Under the pieces are notes generated by a model. That model saw only the letters and a list, made by a program, of their open reading frames with translations. It did not search any database and had not been told where the DNA came from. A DNA stretch of 64,000 nt from Chalara sp. BL73 (Eukaryota; Ascomycota; Leotiomycetes; Helotiales), in contig CAKJVC010000182.1 in the NCBI GenBank assembly GCA_918026815.1, forward strand, positions 310,001 through 374,000, written 5' to 3'. Below, in pieces: positions 36,612 to 48,795 of this stretch. The translations under genes were made by a program, and so were the position numbers. The first letter of the stretch is position 1. Each line of letters begins with the position of its first letter.

Positions 36612-37614
36612 ATGAAATCCCCCTCTACCCTTCTAATCCTGCTGTGCTGCTGCCTCCAGCACGTCTCGGCCGCAACATGGTATTTCCTGCGTTGGCGTGC
36701 ACCATCTAGCTCTGTGCAATTCAGCAGCGTTTGTCTACCCCTACCCTTTAGCTTCTCCAAAAACATATGGCCGACAAGCTTTATAGTTCAACATGCAAAT
36801 GGTGGTCCCTACGCTTCCCAGGGCAGGCGTTTATTATCTGTGGCCCGGTCTGCAAGACACTGGCAACACAGGCGTATACCAGCAGGTTCTCGACGGTCGC
36901 AGCGGCACATGGTGGATTGGCAGCGGATGGTGCTGTTCCAATCCCAGTCTCCCCTGGGGAAGCGGGTTCAACGTAATTCTTCCCTACCTTCTCCATCTTA
37001 AAAGCCCCTGTAATCTTCCTCCCTAAAGACAGTAAAGTAAACGAGGAAGAGCGGAAGAGACTATATAGTAGAGAAATAGAATATCACCAGTGGAGAATGA
37101 GGCACATGTGCTAAAAACATATATAGACAGCGAATGGCGGCACCGTAACGATAACCAATACCCTCTCTGGGGCCAACTGGCGCGCCACCATCGCAGATTC
37201 CTCGCACAGCGTCGCCGACTCCTTCGCGCTAGGCTATAAGAACATGAACCAAGCGATCCTCGCCATCGAGCTCACGAACGTATCCTGGGATTTCGGGCAG
37301 TTGGTGTGGAATAACGTTGTCATGGTCATGAACACCACCTCCACCGCATGGTGCACCTCGTAAGTTTCCTCGGTTTCACATTTCGTGACCTCTAATTATC
37401 GTCTCTTTCGCCGTTTATCCTTCCGCTTGGATGGGTGGATGATTGGATGCAGATAGAAGGGGGACGAGCGTGGGTCTCGGTGCTAATGTGTTACAGTGCG
37501 CCGGAGAACTATAACTCTGCAACGAGATATACGTCCACGACTCCCCGGGCTGTCGTGAGTGGTGGTAAGACGACGTGCACGATTGATAAGATTGTGATGC
37601 AGGGACCTGCCTAA
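36612..37614 (+). CDS. Secreted protein of unknown family, 189 aa
   Basis: Four exons: 36612-36679, 36822-36972, 37127-37359 and 37497-37614. Donors are GTATTT, GTAATT and GTAAGT. Every junction preserves the frame. Residues 1-20 form a signal peptide (MKSPSTLLILLCCCLQHVSA). The mature protein starts AATWAGVYYLWPGLQ and continues GVYQQVLDGRSGTWWIGSGW, CCSNPSLPWG, then alternating beta-like strands, with VSWDFGQLVWNNV late and a final APENYNSATRY segment. Five cysteines occur in the mature part, two adjacent. N-glycosylation sites include NVS and NTT. The strand-rich pattern suggests an all-beta extracellular fold, possibly a jelly roll, but I recognise no catalytic motif. The function is unknown. 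Confidence 0.75.
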
Positions 37615-38020
37615 GTATTAAAGATGGGAGGCAGGAAATTATGCTGAGGTTCGTGATGTATATAATTATTTTTTGATAAAAAAAAACAACTTGAAGATGA
37701 TCGTCACAATTTTGACGCAGGCTCGGAGTTACTGGGCTGATTTTTAATTGAAAGATTATAAGGCAATCGGATTTAACATAACAGAATAGGAGGGTGCTGC
37801 ACCAAGTACCGATTATCATTCCATTGAGTCTACTCGTCAACTCAACTATAGGCTCCCTTCTGTAACGGCAACTTTAGCAACGCCAACCAAATGCTCATCA
37901 AGATTTCGCTCATGCGCCATGCAGGTCAAACTTGTGACCATATGCTAAACTCCGTAGATACATCTACCTGTACACCATACACCTTGCAAGCGCCCGTTGC
38001 GCAATTATTCCGCTACTAAA
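37615..38020. other. Convergent 3' intergenic region
   Basis: It lies between the stop codons of the secreted-protein gene and RAD50. A poly-A run near 37675 may mark transcript ends. No gene seen. Confidence 0.6.
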
Positions 38021-41000
38021 TCATCCCCGCAAATCAGATAGCTTGCCCAGTGGCTTCTCTTCAATATAACTCTTTAGTCGGTTGTTTCTGTCGACGTGCC
38101 AGAACGTATCGGTAAATTTCTGCACTTCCATAGCCTTCAAGAACTCTGCATCGTGGGTGATAATAACCAGTTGAAAGTTAGACTGCGCTCTGCGAGCTTC
38201 GATAATCGTGCCTAATGACTCAGCGAGAGACTTGATAGTCTCACGGTCAAGGTTTGTCGTGGGTTCATCTAGAGCAATAATCTAGTCGCCAATTAGAAAT
38301 AGCCTCCATGACATAGTTGAGAAATACTTACACCACATCCAACACCAAAGCACTCAGCAAGAGCAAGGCGGATAATGATACTAGCCAAGACTTTCTGTCC
38401 TGCACTACAACGACCACGCATGTCCATTTCTTCCCCGTCCTTGACCATAACCACGCGATAGTTATAGCTCCGTCTGTCGTTCGATTTATCAGCGGCATCA
38501 TTTTCAGATTTGACCATGATCGCATCAATATCTGAGCCTCGATACGTGTTTGTCCAGATTTCACTAATTATGCGGTTGATTTCTTCCATCTTGATACTAT
38601 GGTATTGCATAATGGCATGTTCAAGACCTTGTCGATACTTGTCAATGTCCTCAATTGCTGCTTTTGTTGTTTCAACCTTGATGTGACCCTCACGGTATTT
38701 ATGAGCTGCATCCTGGTATTCCGTATTCCACTCCTTGATGTAATCTGCCAATTGCTTGTCCAATTGTGATGCAGTGCCCATGAGAGGGCCTCTAATGGCA
38801 TGGAGCTCTTGATATTCTCGTTCCGCTTTTACCGCCTCGTTCGACAGCCGATCGAACTCGCCTTGCACATTGCGCTTCTCCAAATCGCCAATCAGCTGCT
38901 GGTACTTCTTCAAGTCACGTTCATACCCTCGGAACCTAATATTCTCATCTATGCTTCTCTTGGTACGCTCGTTATCATCAATTCGCTGTCTAAGTTCATT
39001 CGCCCACTTTTGTCCTTTTGATATCTCGCCATCGATTCGTTTCTGGTTCTGCTCAATGTCCTTGATTGCTCGTTGACAGGCCTCCAAATTTCGGGATCCT
39101 CCATTTGCGATATACTCGTCTATATCGTTTTCGATTAGGCCAAATTTATTTACAGTTTCGGACAGTCTATCCTTATCGGTCTGAATGCCGCTTTCCTTGC
39201 TCCGGCCACGTTGCACAGCTTCCTCATGTTTCGCATTAGCATTGCGAGTATCAGGCACCAGTGCCTCGAGATCAGCGTCTGCTTGTTGAATAATTTGACG
39301 GTGAGCTTTGGTCTTCTCTTTAAGACTGTCAATTTGGGCACTCAAAGATTGCTTCTTCTCCATTTCATTCGAGGCAGTGTTAAGCATACGTGTAGCATTG
39401 CTAACTTCAAGCTCAAGGGCGCTGATTGCGCTCTTCGCTTGATGCTTATCAGAAATCAGTTTGTCAACTTTGCCCCTCACGATTCGCATCTGCTCCACAC
39501 ATAATGCAGATTTCTCGTTGAGTTCGTCAACAGTGAGTGAGCTTCCTGCAACTTTCTGCTGAGAGGATATTCGATCAATTTCTGCCTCCCGCTTGGAGAT
39601 TTCATTCATATATCCAATAATCGTTGTGACAGGCTTAGAAAGTGCATCCGCGTCCCGCTTGGCTGTCTCTTCTTGACTAACCAAACTATCTTCTTGATCT
39701 AGACGTTTAAGAGTCTTGGTTCTTTCGAGTTCTGCTTCGCGTAGCTCATCCTCGAGCTTTGGAATCTCAACTTCTATCAAAGCTTTTAGGCTGTCGAATC
39801 GGGGCCGCACTGCTGCAGCTTTTTGATAATCGACGTTTTGTACATCCAGGACCTCCTTGATTTTGTCCTGTGCATTTTTGGCTATTTGTTTCTGAATCTT
39901 GGCTAGTGCGGAATTTTTCTCGCTCGCAGTAGCGAACTTTCGATCGCAAAGTTTGCACTTGCCATGGTCATTTACAGCGGTCAAACACTTGGTGTAGTAG
40001 TCGTTGACATATACACATCCATCGAATGATTTTTGTGTCTCATCGCGATTGGCTTTTAGATCGTCTAGAGCTTCTTCATACTCGTCGATGCTTTGCAGAG
40101 CAACCCCATTGTCGTCTTGGATAGATGCTAAGACTACAGAACGATGTCCCGATTCTGCTTCAAAGCTTTTCTTCAGACCTTCACGGATTGTTTGAAGTCG
40201 CCATTCCACCTGGTCAAGTTTTTGTTTTTGAATCTCCTGCTGCTTCTTAGCGTCTACAACTACTCGAGCTTTTTGATCCGTAACCGCTTGAAATCGGCGC
40301 TCCAAGCTGTTCACCTCCCAATCTGAGCCAATAATAGTGCTAAACTGGTGCCCATAAGTAGATTTCATGGTATCCAGCCCAGACTTTGCCTCTTTGAGTG
40401 CGACTTTAACATGCTCTAAGGCGGCTTGATCTTTCGCGAATTTGGTACACTGCGTCAAATCCTCCCGTAGCCTTTCAGACTCGCTCTCAAGATCCCGCAA
40501 ATGACTGATCTCCGTCTTATGTCGCCGGTCCCAGTCTGCTGCTTCATATTCTGAGGTGGCTTCCTGGTGACGCCGCTCCGCATCCTTTAACGCGGCTTCA
40601 ATAGCTGCCTTTCTACCTTCGTCAATGTAAAGCGAATCTAACTCACGCTGAAGACGGCTAGATTGGTGATCGTTTTCCTTGATGAGTTGTTTAGCATTGA
40701 GCTTATTCTGTGTTAGAAGATTCCGGCGATTGCTCAATTCTGAAATGACACTTTGAGTCTCCTGAAGTTCCTTGTCAATAGAGCTCTTAGTAGCCTCCAA
40801 CTCGCGGTCTTTGTCCTTAAGCAGCTTCCGCATTTTTGAGGCAAAGCCTTTGATCTGAGCCTCACTAAGTTCACCATCAAAGCCTCTCTCGCCATGCCTA
40901 ACAGCAGCGTCTCTGACCATTTGTTCTCTTGCCTGTAGCTTACCCTCGTAAGCATTCTTTTCGGCTAAATATTGCCCTCTTTCTGATTGCTTTTCAGATA

Positions 41001-42066
41001 ATTCTTGGCGAGATACAAGAAGCTCCTTGGACAGTTCTTGAGTTTCAGCATCATATTGCTCCCCTTGCTCCTTATATTCGGCCATCCGCTGATCATACTG
41101 TGCTGAAGTTTGCTCCAGCCATTCGTCGGACTCCTGAAGTTCCTCCAGTGTCATTCTCAGCCCTTCAATCTGCTCCTCAAGAAATGCTGCCTTATCTCTG
41201 TTAGTTTTCAACTCGTTCACAACGCCGAGGGCTGCCTCTGCCTGCTTTTTTTTCTCGTTCGCAACTTTGACGCATTTATTCATTCGTTGCAAAAGATCTT
41301 CGGACCTCCTTCCTATCTCTTCGAGTTCATCCTGTAGCTCAACCGTCTTGGCTTTTACCCGTTCTCCTTTATCCTTAGACTGCTTGAAGTTTTCTTCATG
41401 GATAGTAAGCTCCTTGAGTGCCTGAGCTCGGTCCTTTTTCATTAACCGAAGGTTATCAACAGCTTTTGTATATTTAACCGCATCAAAAATCAGATCAAAC
41501 TTTTTCTTCAGATCGGCAGCAGTGCTCATCGGCCAGAGCGACTCGTCTTGATGGCAGAATATGACATTACTCAGGACTGCTTCTGATACACCCAAGCGTT
41601 GGGGAACCAATTTGTCCAAGTCTGCCACCTTCTTAGAGAATGACGTCTTCTCTCCATTTCTCAATATCTGGAAATTCATTTCCAAGGATTTGAGCGATCG
41701 TTTGCTCTTTGCAACGGTGAGCTGTAACTGTCTCGAAACGACATATTCGGTACTTGCATTGTGAAATCGGAGCTTCACCTGAGCCATAACTTCCTTTTCT
41801 CCGCAAAGCTATCATACGTTAGTAATAGTTGGCACCTGCGGATCAAAGCAACTACCCACCTTAGGATCATGGATGAAAGCGCCGCCAGCACTGTTCGGCG
41901 GTTGTTGTCCTGTTGTGGCATACTTGAGACACTCGATTATCGTAGTTTTTCCCGAACCATTTTGACCGACGATGAGTGTTAAGCACCCACGAAATTTGAT
42001 TGTCTCGTAGATTTGATTATCGAATGAACGAATTCCCTGGATCTGCAATCTATCTATCGTCGTCAT
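38021..42066 (-). CDS. RAD50: DNA double-strand break repair ATPase Rad50
   Basis: Three exons (41860-42066, 38332-41808, 38021-38281) encode 1314 aa, the normal length. Introns are 51 and 50 nt, with GTGGGT and GTAAGT donors. Walker A is GQNGSGKTT at residues 34-42. The central zinc hook is CKLC at 687-690, flanked by very long heptad coiled coils. The ABC signature SAGQKVLAS lies in the C-terminal part. Walker B is [12 protein letters not shown] from residue 1229, completed only by the last splice. Rad50 is the ATPase and tether of the Mre11-Rad50-Nbs1/Xrs2 complex, which senses and processes DNA ends, telomeres and meiotic breaks. All key residues are intact. It shares a promoter region of about 480 bp with the divergent white collar-2 gene. 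Confidence 0.97.
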
Positions 42067-42548
42067 CTTGACCTACAGTCGCTGACATCCCCAAGATATT
42101 GAGCGATGATTGCAGCACGCTTAATAGTACAGTATGACGAGTTGATCTGGAAGGCGTTGTTATAGTACTGATGGTGGTGCGGTGGTGGTGGTTATATTGC
42201 TGCATCGGCTGGACACCTAGTTTCAATCATTTGAGAATCGAGGCAGACGCGGCGAGAAGATGCCGGTCGCGACGCCTAGTCACGTGCTCGTCGTACAGCC
42301 CTACCAGTCCAATGCACCCAATTAGGCAAGATCTGCCGAGCGCGGCTAAGGTATTGACTGTACCTTTACCTCAATGTCTTGCCTTGCATATCAAGTAACA
42401 AAACAATGTCGGCTATTTATTCATGATCTTTCTATGTTGTCCCAACTATGATTCAGTAGATATACCAACAATCTATTGAAAGGCATCTTGGCCTTGTGAA
42501 ATATCAATTTTTGGCTGGTGTTCACCAGCATCCCCAGGGCCCCTCACC
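42067..42548. promoter_or_regulatory. Divergent promoter between RAD50 and white collar-2
   Basis: The starts at 42066 (minus) and 42549 (plus) are 482 bp apart. The sequence holds a CACGTG E-box (TCACGTGCTC near 42281) and a run of GGTGGT repeats near 42172-42190. No gene seen within it. Confidence 0.6.
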
Positions 42549-44121
42549 ATGGATACTGGTAACATGGGAATGGACAAATCCTCCATGTTTGCAATGGGTA
42601 TAAATACCCTTGCTACGGGTATATCTCCGCCACAGGTATGGTAACGCCATGCCCTTACATCCCTTGCAGCATTCTAACCTAAGCTCCAGCACAGTCGGAA
42701 TAGTATCGATCCCTCTATGACCGAAATGCTAGAAGATGGTATGGTCGACTCATTTGATGTTGTGCCGATGGAGCTTGAACACAGCAGTCAAGATCATGAC
42801 ACAGCACAGCACCCATATCCATCTCAGCCTAGTGTTATAGTGCATACTGAATTCCAACAGCACGGCGACGAAAGCTATATTGGAGGAAGCTCTATGGAAA
42901 ATCTGAGAAATGGACCAGGGGCTGGCCCACTCCCCGCACGCTTTGGCCTACCACTAGCGATCGGTGGGGGAAGTATCCTTACAGAATGGACGAAAAGACG
43001 ACATTGGCAGCGGACTACGGTGGAAGAACTAAAGGATCTGTTGCACATTCTCACTCCAGATGGACGAATAGTGTATCTCTCGCCGAGCTGTCAAGGATTG
43101 ACAGGATATCCGACGGAGGAGCTGACCGGAAAATTCATCATTGACTATATACATCAAGATGATAGCAGCATATTCATGCGAGAATTCAACGAGTCAATAA
43201 CAACAGGAAACCCGCTTCGTTTCTTCTACCGATTTCAGAAAAAGGATGGTTTATACACCATCTTTGAGTCTCATGGACATCCCCATCTTACTGCTGAGGC
43301 CTCCACATTTGGTCCAAGCAACACAGCGGGATTTTGTCGTGGTTTCTTTATGATGGCACGACCTTATCCTACGAAGAATGCCGCTTTGCTTGATTCTTTT
43401 TTGGAGCACAAAATAGAGAATGAGCGTCTAAGGAAGCGGATCCAAGAACTGAAGAGAGAGGAAGCAGAAGAAGCGGAGGATGCACAACGACAATGGGAAA
43501 AGAAGCATGGAAATCGTTTTGATATGCGCTCGGAAACCGATGCAACATCTACAATAACACAACAAAAGGCAAATCCAGACATATTGAAAATGCCTCCACC
43601 TGCAAAGCCACTTTATACAAATACATCTCTTACTCGGGAGAACTTGGAAGATGTGAATGCAAGTCGTGGACCAGACTCGATGAAAGACAAGATGGCTCGA
43701 TACGAAGGAGCAACACATATTGAAACTATTGAAATGCTCACTGGCCTGCGTTATCAAGAGGGAGAGCGAAGCCAAGGGATTAGCACGGGCGATAAAAGTC
43801 CTGCGTTAATGAGAGGTGACGTCGGTATAGCAATGCCGTTAGATAAAGATAGGGCCGGCAGCGAGAAGAAGAAGAATAAGAAAAAGGAGGAGGAGTACGT
43901 CTGTACGGATTGTGGTATGCTAGCCTACGTCATGGATAGATGTAACTTGAATCTAACTTGGTTTAGGCACTCTAGAATCGCCCGAATGGCGGAAAGGGCC
44001 GACTGGCCCCAAAACCCTTTGCAATGCTTGCGGACTTCGATGGGCCAAGAAAGAGAAGAAGAGAACTGGGCCAGCGACCGCACCTATTGGTATGGCTTCA
44101 GGAAGCGATGTGCCAGAGTAA
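42549..44121 (+). CDS. wc-2: White collar-2, PAS/GATA light-signalling transcription factor
   Basis: Three exons (42549-42635, 42690-43914, 43967-44121) encode 488 aa. The introns are 54 and 52 nt, with GTATGG and GTATGC donors. The PAS domain spans roughly residues 105-225, with [20 protein letters not shown] and [21 protein letters not shown] coiled-coil-like charged helix follows. A GATA-type zinc finger sits at the C-terminus: CTDCG, then [20 protein letters not shown] and [11 protein letters not shown], fully formed only after the second splice. White collar-2 pairs with the blue-light receptor WC-1 to activate light-responsive and clock genes in the nucleus. Reading through intron 2 gives a longer frame to 44189 but destroys the finger, so I reject that. 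All four zinc ligands are present. Confidence 0.95.
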
Positions 44122-44428
44122 CACAATCTTGCAAGTGCAGGCGTTACGATCAGGAATTATTTCTTTTTCAGGATGGGAACTGGTGTTAAAAGAGGCGCGC
44201 GATGATACCTGGCTTTGTTTTATGGCGTTACCTAGGAGATATACTCCTCATAAGCTTTGCTTATGAACAAAAGATAATTGAATGATGCTATAATTAGCTG
44301 GTAGAAAGCGCCTTCGTACTATATTTCTCGTCAAGTCTTCTATTCGAATTCCAAAATACATAACTTCTCGAGTTAATCCACCAGTACTTATGAGAAATAG
44401 GCCACTTCCAAAATCAATTAACGGCGCA
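44122..44428. other. Convergent 3' intergenic region
   Basis: About 300 bp between the stop of wc-2 and the stop of the next minus-strand gene. No gene seen. Confidence 0.6.
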
Positions 44429-46946
44429 TTATACAGCCACTTGATTGCCTCCGAAATATCTCAATCCACCCACGCCAAGGATAGCACCTGTTGCACCTAA
44501 TGCACCCCATTCAAACCAGCCTGGAACCACGCCCTCTCCGAAAAATCTTGCCTTCACGTCCTTAATATGGTCATTTAGATCAACCATAGTCCCGTCCCTC
44601 TCCGGACCTCTCTCCAGTCCGTAATACACCAGGGTATTTGCAGACAGCATCTCGCGGATGCGGAGACCATCTCTATTCCACAACGGCTCTCCAGCATCAT
44701 CATCAAGCTTGCTCCCTGGCTTATACCGTCTAATGTTCGGTGTGATCCCGATCTTTGTCAATGCATGATGATTGCGATTTGGGGGGATGGGCCTGAGCGG
44801 GCTCTCTTTTGCCTGCTTCAGCTGCCCGTAAGATCGACTACCGAGATCGGTGTGAAGCGCGTCACCAGATGGCAAGTTCAGTTCTACTTTTGTAGGCTCG
44901 CCTAAGATTTTGTTGTATGCAGCCTCCCATTTACCTCGTTTCTCGAGATACGGCTTCTCCAGCACAGCTTTGCTAGCGGCGTAAGCTTCGTTGTCGACGG
45001 AGAAATGGTCGTCGCGATCCCATTCGGTACCGGGGAAGGCGCTGGACATGTAAAATATCGTTGGGGATAAGCGCATGGCAATTGAGAGCCAACCTGCAGT
45101 ACCAATGATATTGTGGAGTTGCTGGTACTGGTCGAGAATGCTGGGGTTTGCCTTAGCATCCGGATCTTGCGGGGGCAATGCATAGAGGTAATTTGAGAGT
45201 GGCAGAAACATGAGCGCTACCTGTGCGGTAAGCAAGGCTACTTCTTCGTGAAACCTGGATGTGACTGGGTTGAATCCAATGATGGTGCGGGCTTGTTTAG
45301 CTCGTAGCTCTTGTCGTGCAAATCCTACGCAAAGTCATTAGCGGGCGGATCAAAAGCAGACACGGATGTCAGCTCACCGTCTCGAGAAATCAATGCCCTC
45401 TCTAATCCCAAAAACAAGTTCTTCTCCTGCTCGGTACCACCAAACAAGCTAACGCCAAATACCTTGTACTCAAGTATCTTCACCAAGACAGCCTTGATCA
45501 AGAACTTCCTCTGCTTCGTGCTTCTTAGCAACGCATCCCAACCACCTTGGTTAATATCTGGCTCAGCAACACTCTGAACATATTCAATGAACCTGGGACT
45601 CCAATCTAAAGCCCAGAGCTGATGGAATTCGCCTTGGTCGAGGTCGTGCACAGCGAAGTAAGTCTCAACGAAATCATCCATGACTTTGAAAAGATTGCTG
45701 AGCTGTTTGATCCACCATTCGTCGGTTTGGTCCTCAAGTGGAAAGCTGGGGTAAGTCAGCTGGATTGGTTGTGGTTGTAACTGTGTAAGTTCTATGGGGA
45801 TCTGGGTCTTCGATGGATATTTCCTGGGTCTTTTGAGAGGAGGTAGGGAGTTGTCTTGTGGATCAGAAGGTGTGTTTTCAGGGGTGCGTCGCCGCTTGCG
45901 TGAGCCTCCTTCTGCACCTCCTGTGGCTAGATTTCTATATAATTGAATTAGCCATCGTCTGAGGAAGGGCCAATCATAGATACATACCCACCGGTTCCCT
46001 TTCGTCCCCTGGTATTACAGGGTTTCTTCGTCGCATTGATAACAGCCGCCATGTTTTTGTTAAGTGCTCTCTCCCTCTCCTTCCATGCCGCTCCGGTATT
46101 TGCGGGTCTAGCAGGCGCCTGTACCAACTGTGTCAGTGTTGCTCTCGCCTGGTGCCTCAATCTCTCTACTTTTGTCATCTTCTGCAAATCCACATCTTTA
46201 CGGAAAGTGTCTACGAGCTGACCTTTGCGCCGCGGATCGCGCTTGGGGGCGTCTTGTACTTGTGCAGATAAAGTTAAGGGCGGTCTGCAGTCTTTTATTT
46301 GGGCCGGTGGACTGGATCGTCCGTCGCGGCGGGGAGTTCGTGGTTCGGGAAACGCGGGCTCGTCATCGCGAACAGGTGGTTGTGGTGTAGGGCCTTCTTC
46401 CTGGCCATCTTCTATGGTCGGCTGGTTCTTGGTTCCGGTATTGCTTCGGGCCCCATAGTCGGCTCCTTCTCGTCGTCTATAGCGTCCGGCTCTTCGTCGA
46501 GTAAGTGGAGGAGCCGGCTCATTAGATACTGAATCTTCACGATCGCTCGCTTCAGAATCCCATCCAAGAAGCTTCTCACTTGGACGTACTCTCGGACGAT
46601 ATACATGATTGGTTCTCTGGTTCCTTTTATAGAATGCCTCTGTGGCAGGCAATTCATTGGAAGCAGATTCGTCTCCAGAACGGAGTCCTCTAGAGAGTTC
46701 CTCGGTTGTAGGTTGCTCTCTGCGACGGATTCCTCTGGCATTATATATGGTTCTCCTTGTGACTCGTAATGAAGCCACTTGGGGTGCATCTTCAGATTCC
46801 TCAGTTTCCTCAGACTCTTCAATTTCTTCTACGCTTTGTTCTGAATCTATGTTCTCGTCACTGGTGCTGCTCGCTGAATTTCTGCCACCGTCGGAGCTTT
46901 CCTCGCTACCGGATCCAATTCCCAGAAGTCGCCTAAAGAGCCCCAT
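44429..46946 (-). CDS. Large uncharacterised fungal protein with C-terminal hydrophobic segment
   Basis: Three exons (45988-46946, 45378-45934, 44429-45324) encode 803 aa. Introns of 53 nt each have GTATGT and GTGAGC donors. The start MGLFRRLLGIGSGSEESSDG opens a disordered, Glu/Ser/Arg-rich first third. The middle and end are folded: WWIKQLSNLFKVMDDFVETY, EFHQLWALDWSPRFIEYVQS, KFLIKAVLVKILEYKVFGVS, then GFARQELRAKQ and a long helical region. A final hydrophobic stretch GALGATGAILGVGGLRYF could be a membrane anchor near the C-terminus. The pattern is that of a conserved Pezizomycotina protein without known function; I assign none. The three pieces join in frame, so they are one gene. Confidence 0.75.
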
Positions 46947-47726
46947 TTTGGTCAGATCTCTCTCCGGTAGTAGGCACTTGAATTATTTTCTTGCAATCAC
47001 GGTTGCCAGTCGACATGGACTAGCTCAATCCTCGCTGTGGCAGGAAGCTTTCCAACGTTCTCAATATTTCAAGCACTTCTGAAGCATTTAACGTTGGAGG
47101 AAGACCCTACTACCTTAAACAAAGGTCCAATGGCATAACGCGTGAAAACTGTAGGTGCAGCAGGGAACAAAGATTTGATGTCTGTGGTTGAAAGAAACAT
47201 TCCTCGAATCCGTCGGTGAATAGAAATATGTCTAAAGAACAAAAGAAACGACCTGCTCTCCATTCGTAAACTTCTTGCACAAAGAAGCCGCGCTTGAATA
47301 CATCCTATCAAACCTTTTCCTTATTATACTGTTTTATAAGTTTGTATGTGCCAAGGGCGGCGAGATCGTGCCAAGACCTCGCCTACAATGAACTACCTCC
47401 TTAATGGAACACAGGTGGGATTATGCAGAAGTCTATTATGTAGCTGCGAAGTGCGGCAAGGACTAGAAGGGAGGGAAATGACCGGTGCATAGCGATGAGG
47501 GAAGCTGGTGATTGAATGGAGTAATGAGAGGTGTGCTTGGATATGACTAGTGCTGGTTAATGAGTTACTGAAATGAAGTGGATGCCTTATGAGCAGAAAC
47601 CACACGTCCAAGAAATACCCAAGAACGATTAAAATTCAATAGTGAAAATCTCCTTAATGAATTTGAACCAGATTCTCTGACAGCATATCGTAAGAACTGG
47701 CAAACCGATGTGCCCCTAGCTCCATC
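46947..47726. other. Promoter region and intergenic stretch
   Basis: Upstream of the gene starting at 46946. Short frames at 47069-47311 and 47393-47611 lack family character. Confidence 0.5.
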
Positions 47727-48134
47727 TCACAAGTACAATAAATGGCCACACAAGACACGAAAATCGGAAAATGCAGATGGCTCGGTATCCGCTACACAAA
47801 TTGTAATCACAGATTCATTCCCAGCCGCTCGCGGTACAACATACGCTCTCCTGCTCCGATCCCAAATATCCTGGGCAACATTGCGCCATTGCCGCCCGAT
47901 AGCTTCTGAGGTGGCGGGGCCGGGGAAGTGTCCGCTTTGTGAAGAGGGCGGGAAGAGTATATACTTAAGGATATATGGGTGTGCCATGGGAGGACTCTGG
48001 GAGCAGCGGGAAGAATGAACGAGAGTGCTGGTGTGAGAAATAGTTATGGGAATTCGTGGCGGAAGTGGAGAGCCCAGAGTGGAAGTGGAATGCGGAACGG
48101 AGGATCGAGAGGTGAAAGAAAGATAAGTGGCCAT
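47727..48134 (-). CDS. Possible small protein, 135 aa, unknown
   Basis: An intact frame runs from the ATG at 48134. It is Ser/Pro-rich at first; then PATSEAIGRQWRNVAQDIWD and RRAYVVPRAAGNES look more folded. No signal peptide, membrane helix or motif is recognised. It could be a genuine small gene or chance. Confidence 0.3.
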   Translation of the reverse strand: MATYLSFTSRSSVPHSTSTLGSPLPPRIPITISHTSTLVHSSRCSQSPPMAHPYILKYILFPPSSQSGHFPGPATSEAIGRQWRNVAQDIWDRSRRAYVVPRAAGNESVITICVADTEPSAFSDFRVLCGHLLYL

Positions 48135-48795
48135 GTCGTTGTAATGGTGTCTTTTATACGTGCTGGCATTGCGGATGTAGCAGAGTTTGGAACCTGCGGA
48201 CTAGATAAAGTAAGGAATCTGGGACACTGCGGTCTACTAACTGTTAACTTTTGTTTACAAAAATTAGGAATATATCAATGGCTAGACCTTCTCGACAAAG
48301 TGGAAGATTCCCAGACTTGTGGGGTGCTAGTCGACCATGTTTATAAAATGTATCAACTGTGCCTGTGTTTTGAATCATCACTGTAACAGTCCAGGTTAGT
48401 GTTAACAACTCTTTTGATTACATGTAGTGAGACAGAATAAATATAGGATTGGATTATTTTACCGCCTTGAGTATCTGGGGTAAAGGGTTTCGGATTTAAG
48501 AAATTACACTAGTGTAGTTCATTATTCAGTAACGCGTGATAAGCTATCTGCGTAGTAGGTGCGTCTCATATGCTTTTTGGAGACACTAGGACTAATTACA
48601 TATACTCGTAAAGCAGCCACATTTTCCATGGTGGTCATATCGATATCTAAAGACAGAGTTTTGGGATAGCTCATAGTATCCCCGAAATCTCGCGCTTCAA
48701 TATCAAGGTCCATAACCCTTGGAAGTATAAGAAGAAGAATAAAGGAACTTGATACCTTCCCAATTTAGGAAGAGTCATGCATGCCCCACCACAGT
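48135..48795. other. Intergenic stretch
   Basis: No gene seen. A minus-strand frame at 48522-48713 lies just downstream of the secreted-protein gene and is not convincing. Confidence 0.5.

Noticed and set aside
42717..44189. A single long frame for white collar-2 reading to 44189
   Set aside because: It retains an intron at 43915-43966 and destroys the GATA finger; splicing restores [10 protein letters not shown] and CNACG.
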